Shown piece by piece: positions 41,637 to 50,535 of a stretch of 59,112 nucleotides of DNA (position 1 is its first letter; each line of letters opens with the position of its first letter). The DNA comes from JAJISG01 sp964347345 (GTDB lineage: Archaea > Thermoplasmatota > Thermoplasmata > RBG-16-68-12 > JAJISG01). The notes beneath the pieces are model-generated. The model saw nothing but the letters and a program-made list of their open reading frames with translations, did not search any database and had not been told where the DNA came from. The stretch covers positions 1 through 59,112 of the forward strand of contig CAYFYB010000008.1 of the NCBI GenBank assembly GCA_964347345.1, written 5' to 3'. The position numbers were made by a program, and so were the translations under genes.

Positions 41637-44600
41637 CTATTTCATCTCTGCTAAGGGGTCCCAGTCCTCGTCCTTCTCCCCTGTGCCGCCAGCCGCCTCC
41701 CGTTTGCGTAGCCAGATGAAGAGGGTGACGCCTACACCTCCTGCGACGGCCGCGATGCCGTAAAGCAGGTAGTCAACGGGGATCCCGATGAAGGATGGCT
41801 CGCGTTGTATCATGAGGCTGACTGCTTGAACGTTTCCCGCCGGGTCTGTTGCCTCCAGGCTGAAGGTGTTCTCCCCCTCCAGAAGGGCCGCCGTATACGC
41901 GAAGTCTCCGACCTCCAGGTCCACGGGCTGGCCGTTGATGGTGAGGCTCGCATCTGCCTCTGTCCTGCCCACTATGGTGATGCTCTCGTCTCTTGTCACC
42001 GCTCCCGACTTAGGGGTGATCACGGTGACCTGCGGTGCCATTGTGTCCAGCTGGACCTCCTTTGAGAGCTCCTTCCGGTTCCCGATGTAGTCCTCCGCGG
42101 CGACGATGATGGTGTTCATCCCCTCAGTCAGCTCCAGGGTCACCGAGTAGAAACCGTCGTCTCCCGGCTGGGCGCCCCCACCGTTGACGGTCAGGTTGGC
42201 TCCGAGTTCCACCATGCCCTCTACGGTCAACTGGGGAACGTTGGTGATGTCGGGGAGAGTTCTCATCGTCAGGATGATGTCAGGTTTCGACTGTATCACG
42301 TAGACCGCGGACTTCACGTTTCCTGCCAGGTCGGTGGCGTTGACCGTGATCGTGTTGAGTCCCTTGGATAGGTTGACCTGGGCGGAGAAAGTGCCGTTGG
42401 CGTCCACCGCCATTGCTACATCGTTGACCGTGAGGCTCACGGGTACGGTGCGGCCGGAGCGGAGGGCGGTTCCTTGCACCAGCACCCATGTGTCCTTGGT
42501 GCCCGCCACCTTCGGCAGGCTCCTTCCATCACTGTCCAGGACCGCAACCGTCAGCTCGAAGGTGTTGTCGAGGGGATAAGGTCCTGTTTCCAGCTCCACC
42601 TGAACGAAGGCCAGGCTCTCCCCGTCGGGTAGGGTCGCGATGGCAGGCTTCCGAGTCCATTCCACATATCCCGAGGTCAGAAGCTGCCCCTGGGAATTCC
42701 ATAGGCTGAGGAGGGGCAGGTGGACGATGGACTCGTTCGCCGCCAGGATGCCGACCTTCTTCTCGATCACGCTCTCCATATCGTTGCCGTAAGCGTCGGT
42801 GATGCCCCAGTTGACGGTTGCCGAACTCAGCTGCTGGGTCCACGTGGCCTCCGTTTGCATGCGTCCGCCGAGTTGGAATAGGACTGATGGTGTCGAGGTT
42901 ACGTCCACGTCAGTCGCAGACGACCGATAGGTCCATGTGCTCTGACGGGTCTCCACTGTCGATACCCCCTTCACAGCGTGGACCAAGGGGTCGACCACGA
43001 TTATCCCTTCTGGGTAGACGTAGGCACCTAGGAACTCGGGGGGCATGTCTGTCCTTCTGATGTATGTCTGCCCGGTCTGCCCCGGGACGACCTTCGTCAT
43101 CTTGAAATCTATGGCTGAGGTGCTGTTGATGGTAGGTGTGAAGAGGGCAACCAGGTCATCCTCCACATCTATGTTCTGGGCGAGGAAGTAATGGAGGCCC
43201 TGGGGGCCAACGTCGAGGGCCTGGATGACAACCCAATACTGGCCATGGGACCCGGCGGGGGAATCGAAGGCCAAGGTCCCGATGGCATCCGTCCGCCCCA
43301 TGCTCTGGATCGATGTTCCGAGGCCTGCTGTTATCGTGGCCCCTGAGATAGGCGTACCATCCACGTCCGAGGCCTGAACGGTGACTATTGGGGGCCTAAC
43401 CCTGAACGTGGTCCGATGGGGGCCTATGGACACCCTGTAAGTTCCCACGGGGTCCCTGGCCACTGGGAAGCTGACTGTCCGAATCTCCCCGGGTAGGATG
43501 TAAACCGTCTGCTCACTCTGCAGCACGTCATCAACGTAGAGGCGAGCGGTGTAGTTGCCCGGAGCACTACCAACGTTGGTGGCGTTGACCCTGACCTGGA
43601 AGGTCTCGTACCACAGGCCGACGGGGGGACTCACGGCGACGTTGTAGTCGACCATCATAGAGTTGGAGCAGCCTCCTCCCTTGGACCAATTGACGGCGTT
43701 CTGGAGTAGGTCCTTGGCGGGGTTCGTCCAGTCCCCGGGCTGCACAGAGTTCGAGGCCCCGTGGAGGGACATGAGGACGTGTCTGTTGTTTGCCCTGTCG
43801 TCTACTGCAATCCCAGGCCCGAAGTTGCCTTGGTAGTCGCTCCCTGCTAAAGCGATGACGGTGCCGTTCTCACCACTGTAGAGGTCGAACCAGGCATAGT
43901 CGTGCCAGAAGGTCGAGTTCTCAAAGACAATTACCTCTCCTGGCCCATAGGGGTCGAGGATTGGGTGGGACTGGCTGACGTTGTAGTACAGGTACTGAGC
44001 GGAGAAGTCATAGCCGTAGTTCCTAGTCTGTGGGTCCGAGCGGTAGGACCAGAGGTAGTAAATGCCACCACCCGTCCACGTATGCTCGTAGGTATCGAGG
44101 AAGATGACACCGGTTCCGGCGTTGTCCGTGGCCGAGATGAAGTTGCTGAAAGTTGTACTGCCAGGGAAGTAGGGCTGGTTCACCACCACAGCCTGATAAC
44201 GACAAGGATCGTTGATCACCTGCCACCAATCTGGGTTCTCCACATAGTAGTCCCTCTCCTTCAACAGCTTCGAGAGGCTATCATCACGATCGCCCATGAC
44301 AGCCACCCAGTCCCTGGGCTCGAGCGGGAAGTCCACCGTCGTGTTGTTGTCCGTGACGACGGCCACCCCCGAAGCAGTAAGGTCGCGGAAGTAGGGGGAT
44401 GCGGCCAGCACTTCGTAGCTGCCCTCAGGGACCTTCCTGAGAACGAAGCTTCCCGTTCCGTCCGTAATTGAGGCCAGGGTGATAGGGATACCCACGATGG
44501 AGACCGTGACCCCCGGTACGGGCAGGGACGTCTCGTTGTTGAAGGCCGAACCCACTATCTGCCCTCGCGGCAGTGGTGAGAGGAGGACGTCCAGGTCCAC

Positions 44601-46277
44601 CCACTGATCTGGCTGGACGGTCACGGCACCGAGGTTCTGGGGGCTGTACCCGAACCTCTCCACGGTCACGTTGTACGTTCCCGGCCCGAGGCTAACCCTG
44701 AAGGTGCCCGTCGCGCCGCTTTCCACGTTGCGCTCGATACCTATGGCTGTGATGTTCACGAAGGCCTGATCAACCAGCTCCCCGTCCGCCTGGTCCCGCA
44801 CGGTTCCACTGATACCGCTGTCGAATGCTACGCGGTCCACGGCGGCGAAGCACTGGAGCCGTCCCCAACCGTACCTGGTGTCAGGGGGCGCTGGATAGTA
44901 GGTGTTAAACCAGAGAGCCGTGGACACCAGGCTATCCCTCATCTCGTCAGAGGTGAGGCTGGGGTTAGCCGACAGCATCAGGGCAGCACACCCAGCCACG
45001 TGAGGGGTGGCCATGGAAGTCCCATCCGACTCAGCATATCCGCCCCCCGGGAGAGAGGAGTAGACGTCGACACCGGGAGCAGATATCAGGGGCACGACCC
45101 ACTCATCTGGCCACTCCGCGGGGGGAGAGGTCCAGTCAGACTTCCTCACTACCTCCCCGCTGCTGAAGTAGGCGATGTAGTCGTTCACATCCGACGCCCC
45201 TATGCTGAGGGCATCGTAGACGTTGCCAGGACTACCAGTGCAACCCTCACCACAGTTTCCGGCCGCCGCAACGGGAAGGGTGCCAGCAAAATAGCTGTTC
45301 CTGATGGGAGCCACCATCTCATCGTAGTACCCCGTGGCGCCCCATGACATGCTGTGAATTTCGGCCGGCTGGCCCGCTGGGCTTCCCGTGTCGTCATAAG
45401 GGCTGACGCACCACTCTATTCCTGCGATGACCTGGGAGAAGCTCCCTCCACCTCCTGGGAGGACGAGGGCGTGCATCAGAGTGGCTTTGGGAGCCATCCC
45501 GATGGCCACACCACTGGCGTCATCTCCCACAACGGTTCCCGAGGTGTGGGTTCCATGCCCCTCGGTGTCGTGAGGTATGGAGCCGACGACGGGATTCCCG
45601 CTGTAGTCCAGTTCAATCCAGCCGCCCGGAAACTCCGGGTCTCCAGGGATGTCGCTCCACATCTTCCCCTGCAGGTCTGGGTGGGTGACATCGACCCCTG
45701 TATCGGAGACGCAGACCCTGACCCCATCCCCCTTGGCGCCAACCTCAGACCACACCCTTTCCACCTCGACCTTCTCCAGGCCCCAGGTGAGGGCCGTGGA
45801 GGCCGTGTCCTGCAGGGTGCTGGGCTTGCCGTCCACCAGGCGGACGTCGAAATTGTCCACTATCCGGCCGACCTGGGGAAGCGTGGTAAGCCCCGCGAGC
45901 ATGTCTGCGGGCCCCTCTAGGAGGAGGGAGTTGACGATCCAGAAGCTCTTCTTGACAACGAAGCCCCTTTCTTCCAGCGTCGGCCGCACCTTGGCCAAAG
46001 AGAGGGCGGCGGTGGACTTCAGCCGATGGACCACCTCATCTCTCTGAAACTTTACGTCATCGAGGTAGGCCTGATCGGAAAGCCTGAGGATGAACTCCAG
46101 TTCGTCCGTTCCACCACTTTCGACAAGCCTTTCTCGAATCTTCTCATCCACCTTTTCCCACTGAGCGGGGAGAATCTCTGCCTCTTCGGAGGCGCTCCCC
46201 AGGGCGACGAGACCAGGGAGGAAGAGCAAAAGGGCGGCGATCAACGTCAGCATTCCAGGAAGACGAATGAACCTCAT
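41637..46277 (-). CDS. Large secreted, membrane-anchored subtilisin-like protease
   Basis: A 1546-residue extracellular S8 protease. The order is: signal peptide (1-29), inhibitor I9-like propeptide (about 55-145), subtilase domain with D192 (CVSDTGVDVTHPD), H241 (DTEGHGTHTSG), N341 (AAGN) and S421 (DGTSMATPHVAG), then two carboxypeptidase-regulatory-like beta domains (about 500-660). A region of unclear fold follows (660-880), then a CARDB-like domain, Ig-like/Big domains, and three C-terminal glucodextranase-type repeats with TINGQPVDLEVG-like units. It ends in one transmembrane helix (LLYGIAAVAGGVGVTLFIWL) and a short acidic cytoplasmic tail. TATA (GTTAAATATG) about 20-30 nt before the ATG indicates a leaderless mRNA. 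It probably degrades external protein for growth. Confidence 0.93.
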   Translation of the reverse strand: MRFIRLPGMLTLIAALLLFLPGLVALGSASEEAEILPAQWEKVDEKIRERLVESGGTDELEFILRLSDQAYLDDVKFQRDEVVHRLKSTAALSLAKVRPTLEERGFVVKKSFWIVNSLLLEGPADMLAGLTTLPQVGRIVDNFDVRLVDGKPSTLQDTASTALTWGLEKVEVERVWSEVGAKGDGVRVCVSDTGVDVTHPDLQGKMWSDIPGDPEFPGGWIELDYSGNPVVGSIPHDTEGHGTHTSGTVVGDDASGVAIGMAPKATLMHALVLPGGGGSFSQVIAGIEWCVSPYDDTGSPAGQPAEIHSMSWGATGYYDEMVAPIRNSYFAGTLPVAAAGNCGEGCTGSPGNVYDALSIGASDVNDYIAYFSSGEVVRKSDWTSPPAEWPDEWVVPLISAPGVDVYSSLPGGGYAESDGTSMATPHVAGCAALMLSANPSLTSDEMRDSLVSTALWFNTYYPAPPDTRYGWGRLQCFAAVDRVAFDSGISGTVRDQADGELVDQAFVNITAIGIERNVESGATGTFRVSLGPGTYNVTVERFGYSPQNLGAVTVQPDQWVDLDVLLSPLPRGQIVGSAFNNETSLPVPGVTVSIVGIPITLASITDGTGSFVLRKVPEGSYEVLAASPYFRDLTASGVAVVTDNNTTVDFPLEPRDWVAVMGDRDDSLSKLLKERDYYVENPDWWQVINDPCRYQAVVVNQPYFPGSTTFSNFISATDNAGTGVIFLDTYEHTWTGGGIYYLWSYRSDPQTRNYGYDFSAQYLYYNVSQSHPILDPYGPGEVIVFENSTFWHDYAWFDLYSGENGTVIALAGSDYQGNFGPGIAVDDRANNRHVLMSLHGASNSVQPGDWTNPAKDLLQNAVNWSKGGGCSNSMMVDYNVAVSPPVGLWYETFQVRVNATNVGSAPGNYTARLYVDDVLQSEQTVYILPGEIRTVSFPVARDPVGTYRVSIGPHRTTFRVRPPIVTVQASDVDGTPISGATITAGLGTSIQSMGRTDAIGTLAFDSPAGSHGQYWVVIQALDVGPQGLHYFLAQNIDVEDDLVALFTPTINSTSAIDFKMTKVVPGQTGQTYIRRTDMPPEFLGAYVYPEGIIVVDPLVHAVKGVSTVETRQSTWTYRSSATDVDVTSTPSVLFQLGGRMQTEATWTQQLSSATVNWGITDAYGNDMESVIEKKVGILAANESIVHLPLLSLWNSQGQLLTSGYVEWTRKPAIATLPDGESLAFVQVELETGPYPLDNTFELTVAVLDSDGRSLPKVAGTKDTWVLVQGTALRSGRTVPVSLTVNDVAMAVDANGTFSAQVNLSKGLNTITVNATDLAGNVKSAVYVIQSKPDIILTMRTLPDITNVPQLTVEGMVELGANLTVNGGGAQPGDDGFYSVTLELTEGMNTIIVAAEDYIGNRKELSKEVQLDTMAPQVTVITPKSGAVTRDESITIVGRTEADASLTINGQPVDLEVGDFAYTAALLEGENTFSLEATDPAGNVQAVSLMIQREPSFIGIPVDYLLYGIAAVAGGVGVTLFIWLRKREAAGGTGEKDEDWDPLAEMK

Positions 46278-46400
46278 CCCCGTTACGGTCTGTTTGTTAC
46301 ATATTTAACCGAAATCCTGCGAATATCAGATTCAAGAACCTGCTTCGGCCTCTATCCAGGCCTCTCCAAGAGATTAAGTAGGATTCTTGACTACTCGGAA

Positions 46401-47570
46401 ATGGGCATGCGCGACGCGGCCGTGGTCGGGACGGGTCTCTGCAAGTGGGGGGTCAGGAAAGCGACCCTGAAGGAGCTGGCCCAGGAGGCCGGAAAGGCCC
46501 TCTTCGATGATGTGGAGAACCTGCGGCGGGAGGAGGTGGACAGCCTTTTCGTGGGCTGCGCCCTCTCGGAGAGGCTCGCGTTCCAGAGCTACGTGGCTCC
46601 CATGGTGGCGGAGCAGCTGGGCGTCAAGCCCACTAGGATGATGGCCAGGACCGAGCTGGCCTGTGTCTCGGGTCAGTCCGCCCTCAAAATGGCCTACATG
46701 GCCATTGCCACGGGCCTGAGTGACATCGCCCTAGTCGTTGGCCTCGAGAAGATGAACCTGCCCGACATGGCGGAGACCCAGGCCAGTATGGCCTGCGTCC
46801 TTGACAGGGAGTGGGAGGGGGTTCACGGCATGACGGCGCCGCCGTATTTCGCCATGGTGGCTCAGAGGCACATGCACGAGTTTGGGACGACCCAGGAACA
46901 GATGGCCATGGTCTCGGTAAAGAATCATCGCTTTTCGGCCACAAACCCCTACGCCCACTTCCCAAAGGAGGTTTCCCTGGAGCGGGTCCTGGGCTCACCC
47001 CTCATCTCTCCGCCTCTCCGGCTTCTAGACTGCTCTGGTATCACGGACGGGGCCGCGGCCGCCCTCCTCGTGGCGGAGGAGAGGGCCAAGGACTTGACGG
47101 ACACTCCCGTCTACGTGGCAGGAGTCGGACAGGCGGCCAACGGCAACCTGACGGTCAACCTCCCCTCCTTGACGTCGTGGCCCACCATGCGCCGGGCCGT
47201 CAGGGATGCCCTCAAGATGGCAGGGGCCACCATCCGGGACATGGACCTGGCGGAGGTGCACGACTGCTTCACAATCTCTGAGATCATTGAGTATGAGGAG
47301 CTGGGTCTTTGCGGGAAGGGGCAGGGGGGTCGATTCATCGAGGAGGGGCAGCCCAACCTGGGTGGAACTCTGCCGGTGAACACGCGGGGAGGCCTCCTTG
47401 GCTGCGGTCATCCCCTCGGAGCTACGGGCGTGGCCCAGGTGGTGGAGGTCGTCCAGCAATTCAAGGCGCAGGTGCCCGAGGAGAGGTACGTCGGAGGGGA
47501 GTGGGGCCTGTGCCACAACCTGAGCGGAAACGCCAACAATCACGGCGTGCTAGTCCTTAGGAGGTCTTGA
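46401..47570 (+). CDS. Thiolase (acetyl-CoA acetyltransferase / SCP2-type)
   Basis: A 389-residue thiolase. The nucleophilic cysteine is in TELACVSGQSALKMAY, and the C-terminal His and Cys of the active site are in EVHDCFTISEIIEYEELG and GGLLGCGHPLGATGVAQ. It condenses or cleaves acyl-CoAs. ATG 46401 is fixed by a TATA-like GATTAAGTAG at 46370-46379, and the open frame upstream is not homologous. The DUF35 gene begins 11 bases after its stop. This is the archaeal thiolase-DUF35 pairing, in which DUF35 bridges thiolase and HMG-CoA synthase. Confidence 0.92.
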   Translation: MGMRDAAVVGTGLCKWGVRKATLKELAQEAGKALFDDVENLRREEVDSLFVGCALSERLAFQSYVAPMVAEQLGVKPTRMMARTELACVSGQSALKMAYMAIATGLSDIALVVGLEKMNLPDMAETQASMACVLDREWEGVHGMTAPPYFAMVAQRHMHEFGTTQEQMAMVSVKNHRFSATNPYAHFPKEVSLERVLGSPLISPPLRLLDCSGITDGAAAALLVAEERAKDLTDTPVYVAGVGQAANGNLTVNLPSLTSWPTMRRAVRDALKMAGATIRDMDLAEVHDCFTISEIIEYEELGLCGKGQGGRFIEEGQPNLGGTLPVNTRGGLLGCGHPLGATGVAQVVEVVQQFKAQVPEERYVGGEWGLCHNLSGNANNHGVLVLRRS

Positions 47571-47581
47571 GGGGTGATGTG

Positions 47582-48019
47582 ATGGGGGAGGAGCGGGAGC
47601 GGGTTCCTTACGTGCTGGATTTTTACCCTCTCCAGACGGAGGAAGATACCAGAATCCATCAGTTCTTTCAGAACCTGAAGGAGGGGAGGCTGACCACTAC
47701 GAAGTGTCGGGCCTGCGGCGAAATCCTGTGGCAGCCTCGAGTCGTCTGCCCCCACTGCAACGCGGACGAGATGGACTGGATTGACCTTCCGAAGCAGGGC
47801 GAGATCTACGCCTTCACCTCCGTCTTGTTAGGCGCTCCAAAGGGAATGGAGGACGAGACCCCCTTCGTGGTTGGAATCGTGAAGCTGAAGGGCATGGACC
47901 TAAAAGTCCTCGCTAGGGTGGACGGGGTGCGCTACGATGACCTCAGGATCGGACAGGCCGTGAAGCTAAAGGTCCATGCGTTGGATGACGGACGGGTCTG
48001 GTTCCGGTTTCAGGCCTGA
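47582..48019 (+). CDS. DUF35 OB-fold acyl-CoA-associated protein
   Basis: A 145-residue rubredoxin-like zinc ribbon plus OB fold. The zinc ligands are CRACGEILWQPRVVCPHC, followed by the OB strands (GEIYAFTSVLLGAPKGM, TPFVVGIVKLKGMDLKVLARVDG). DUF35 proteins bind CoA and hold thiolase and HMG-CoA synthase together in archaea, channelling acetoacetyl-CoA. ATG 47582 is preferred to a TTG at 47567 inside the thiolase stop, because GGGGTGATG lies just upstream. It is the direct partner of the upstream thiolase. Confidence 0.92.
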   Translation: MGEERERVPYVLDFYPLQTEEDTRIHQFFQNLKEGRLTTTKCRACGEILWQPRVVCPHCNADEMDWIDLPKQGEIYAFTSVLLGAPKGMEDETPFVVGIVKLKGMDLKVLARVDGVRYDDLRIGQAVKLKVHALDDGRVWFRFQA

Positions 48020-48076
48020 CGGCGCGTTACCAGCGAGGGAAAACTATTACGTGCGGGCCGCATCCCGATAGCAGCG

Positions 48077-48853
48077 ATGTACGAGAACATCCTTGTGGAC
48101 AGGGAGGGACCCCTAGCTTTCATCACCTTCAACAGACCTCAGGTCCTCAACGCCATGAACCGTAGGACGAAGGAGGAGGTCATCGGGGCCCTGCGGGAGC
48201 TGGAGGAGGACGAGGGCGTTCGGGTTGTAATCTTCCGCGGCTCTGGGGAGAAGGCCTTCGTTGCTGGAGCGGATGTGAAGGAGTTCGTCGGTCGAAGTCC
48301 TATGGAGCAGCGAGAGGACCGCCGAAGGCTGGGCTTCTACGAGGCGGTGGCCGCCTTCCCGAAGCCTGTCATAGCCATGATCCGGGGCTACTGTCTCGGC
48401 GGGGGCTGCGAACTTGCCCTGGCCTGCGACATCCGCGTGGCCTCCGAGGACGCGAAGATCGGTCAGCCAGAAATAAACCTGGGCCTCATCCCGGGCGGAG
48501 GCGGTAGTCAGCGGCTCCCCCGCCTCGTGGGGGAGGGAAAGGCCCTGCAGCTTATCCTCACAGGAGACATCATATCCGGGCAGGAGGCCAAGGCTATTGG
48601 TCTGGTGGAGGAGGCCTTCCCCGGGGGGGAGTTGGAGGCTAGGACGAAGGACCTGGCCTTGAAGATTGCGGAGAAGAGCCCCATCGCTGTTCGCTTTGCC
48701 AAGGGGGCCGTGAGGTCGGCGGCTGAGATGAATCTCAAGGCTGGTCTAGAGTTCGAGTCCACCCTGTTCTCCGTCCTCTTCTCCACGGAGGACAAGGAGG
48801 AGGGTGTGAAGGCCTTTCTGGAGAAGAGAAAGCCCACCTTCAAGGGTAGGTAG
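48077..48853 (+). CDS. Enoyl-CoA hydratase
   Basis: A 258-residue crotonase. The oxyanion-hole segments are FRGSGEKAFVAGADVKEFV and RGYCLGGGCELALACDIRVAS, the first catalytic Glu is in GGCELALACD and the second in IGQPEINLGLIPGGGGSQRLPR, so both hydratase glutamates are present. This makes true hydratase activity more likely than for the homologue at 40765. A TATA-like AACTATTACG lies about 30 nt before the ATG, giving it its own promoter behind the thiolase-DUF35 pair. Confidence 0.92.
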   Translation: MYENILVDREGPLAFITFNRPQVLNAMNRRTKEEVIGALRELEEDEGVRVVIFRGSGEKAFVAGADVKEFVGRSPMEQREDRRRLGFYEAVAAFPKPVIAMIRGYCLGGGCELALACDIRVASEDAKIGQPEINLGLIPGGGGSQRLPRLVGEGKALQLILTGDIISGQEAKAIGLVEEAFPGGELEARTKDLALKIAEKSPIAVRFAKGAVRSAAEMNLKAGLEFESTLFSVLFSTEDKEEGVKAFLEKRKPTFKGR

Positions 48854-48864
48854 TCAGGGGAGGC

Positions 48865-49026
48865 TCAAGGTTCCTCGAGACGCTTCTCTAGGAGCATCAT
48901 CTCCGGAATCATGCTCTCCCTAAGTAGGCGAGTGACCTCCTCGTTATGGGCCGTGTAGATGTGCTCCCTGGCCCTGGACCATGCCGGGCACTTCTCCTGA
49001 CAGATCCTGCAGAGCCAGTACGGCAA
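48865..49026 (-). CDS. C2H2-type zinc-finger microprotein
   Basis: A 53-residue frame not marked by an ATG. It begins with TTG at 49026: MPYWLCRICQEKCPAWSRAR, then EHIYTAHNEEVTRLLRES, and ends EKRLEEP. The ligands C6, C9, H22 and H27 give the spacing C-x2-C-x12-H-x4-H, a classical C2H2 finger, followed by a helix. A TATA-like CCTTAACTGG centred near 49060 predicts a transcript start near 49034, close to the TTG, so a leaderless mRNA is plausible. In-frame coding-like sequence extends further upstream but has no ATG, GTG or TTG. Nucleic-acid binding is the likely role. Confidence 0.55.
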   Translation of the reverse strand: MPYWLCRICQEKCPAWSRAREHIYTAHNEEVTRLLRESMIPEMMLLEKRLEEP

Positions 49027-49173
49027 GGGAATCGGAGCTTCTAGGACCAGGTCCCAGTTAAGGCTTTCTGAACCTTCTCTCTCCGGCCCGGCATCATCTC
49101 CCGCTATTCAGCGATGCGGCTGAAGGACTGGGGAACATTTATCATGTACGGACCGCTGGTGCCCGGGGTTACA

Positions 49174-49575
49174 ATGAAGTTCCGGTTCACTTACACTGGC
49201 ATACGTGTCCGAGATATGGGTCGAGCCCTGGATTTCTACACGAAGGTCCTCGGCATGAAGGTGGCCTTCCGGGCGAAGGCACCTCAGACCAGAGGGGAAT
49301 TCGCCGGCCTGGAGAGCGAGGGAAGCGAGCAGTTTCTCGAGGTCAACTGGTATGCCGAGGACAGTCCTGTGGCCGAGGCCTACAAGGAGGGGGAGGAGCT
49401 GGACCATCTCGCCTTCCAGACGGAGGACTTGGACGCAGCTCTGAGTTACCTGAAGGAGAAGGGACACCCCACTGTGATGGGTCCCATAGAGAGCGAGGCG
49501 GCCCGATGGGCCTACGTGAAGGACCCAGACGGCATTTGGGTCGAGGTCTTCGAGACCAAGGAGAAACAGGAGTAG
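49174..49575 (+). CDS. Glyoxalase/VOC-superfamily protein
   Basis: A 133-residue vicinal-oxygen-chelate protein made of two beta-alpha-beta-beta-beta modules: KFRFTYTGIRVRDMGRALDFYTKVLGMK and LDHLAFQTEDLDAALSYLKEKG. The second module ends RWAYVKDPDGIWVEVFE, with the metal-ligand Glu of this family, and LDHLAF carries the His. Lactoylglutathione lyase or methylmalonyl-CoA epimerase-type roles are possible. ATG 49174 is chosen by homology, and an ACATTTATC box about 35 nt upstream is the likely TATA. Confidence 0.85.
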   Translation: MKFRFTYTGIRVRDMGRALDFYTKVLGMKVAFRAKAPQTRGEFAGLESEGSEQFLEVNWYAEDSPVAEAYKEGEELDHLAFQTEDLDAALSYLKEKGHPTVMGPIESEAARWAYVKDPDGIWVEVFETKEKQE

Positions 49576-49647
49576 CTAGGCATTCTCCCAGCGAGGACAC
49601 TGAGGTCAGTAGGAACCTTATTGAGGAACCTCTTATGTGGTCGGGCA

Positions 49648-50499
49648 ATGCAAGGCCTCAGGGTGACCGACGTCCACGTCCACATACAACCTTTTGAGAT
49701 GGTCAAGCCGGAGGCCCTCAAGGTACTCAAGCTGGGCAAGAGGGATTTCGAGTTCATAGCAGAGCTTCGGCGAGAGCCTTCCAAATTCATCGAGGTGCTT
49801 GACCGGGAGGGAGTATGGAGGGCCTGTCTCATCAACTATGTTGCTGAGGAGGTCCTGGGTTTCACGGAGGAAGTGAACGCCTTCTCGACCAAGTACGCTA
49901 GCGAATATCCCGATCGTCTCCTCCCCTTCGGTGGCGTAAACCCCAGGTCCGAGGATGTCAAGGTGAGGATGGAGGAATTGTTATCAACCCTCGAGGTGAA
50001 GGGCGTTAAGCTCCACCCGCCTCATCAACTCTTCTATCCGAACAGCTATGCCACAGAGGGGTTGAAGGGTCTGGAGACGGTATACTCCATGGCAGAAGAC
50101 GACGGCGTGCCAGTCATGATCCACACTGGCACATCCATTTTCCCCGGAGCAAGGGTCAGATATGGCAACCCTCTGGCATTGGATGATGTCGCCATCGACT
50201 TCCCGAAGCTGAAAATCATCATGGCCCATGGGGGTCGCCCCTTCTGGACCCGTGAAGCCTTCTTCCTCCTCCGAAGACACAGGAACATATACTTGGACCT
50301 CTCCAGCATTCCGCCCAAGGGGCTTCTGGAATACTTCCCCCGACTGGAAGAGATTTCGCGCAGGTCCCTCTTTGGGTCTGATTGGCCCGGGCCTATGGTA
50401 CCTGGAATTCGTCGCAACCTGGAGGACTTCTTGTCTCTCCCGTTATCCAGCGAGGCCAAGAAGGCCATTGCAGAGACGAATCCAATGAGGCTCTTCTAG
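49648..50499 (+). CDS. Amidohydrolase-2 family metal-dependent hydrolase/decarboxylase
   Basis: A 283-residue TIM-barrel protein of the ACMSD/amidohydrolase-2 type. Metal-binding elements are VTDVHVHIQPFE (D-x-H-x-H), KGVKLHPPHQLFYPN, VMIHTGTSIFPGAR, IMAHGGRPFW and the C-terminal FGSDWPGPMVPG aspartate. The family hydrolyses or decarboxylates aromatic or cyclic acids, and the substrate is unknown here. ATG 49648 follows a TATA-like CCTTATTGAGG by about 26 nt, so the longer frame from 49621 is not used. Confidence 0.87.
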   Translation: MQGLRVTDVHVHIQPFEMVKPEALKVLKLGKRDFEFIAELRREPSKFIEVLDREGVWRACLINYVAEEVLGFTEEVNAFSTKYASEYPDRLLPFGGVNPRSEDVKVRMEELLSTLEVKGVKLHPPHQLFYPNSYATEGLKGLETVYSMAEDDGVPVMIHTGTSIFPGARVRYGNPLALDDVAIDFPKLKIIMAHGGRPFWTREAFFLLRRHRNIYLDLSSIPPKGLLEYFPRLEEISRRSLFGSDWPGPMVPGIRRNLEDFLSLPLSSEAKKAIAETNPMRLF

Positions 50500-50535
50500 C
50501 ACTCATCGTTAGCGCACCTAATCCCGCCTTCGCCG

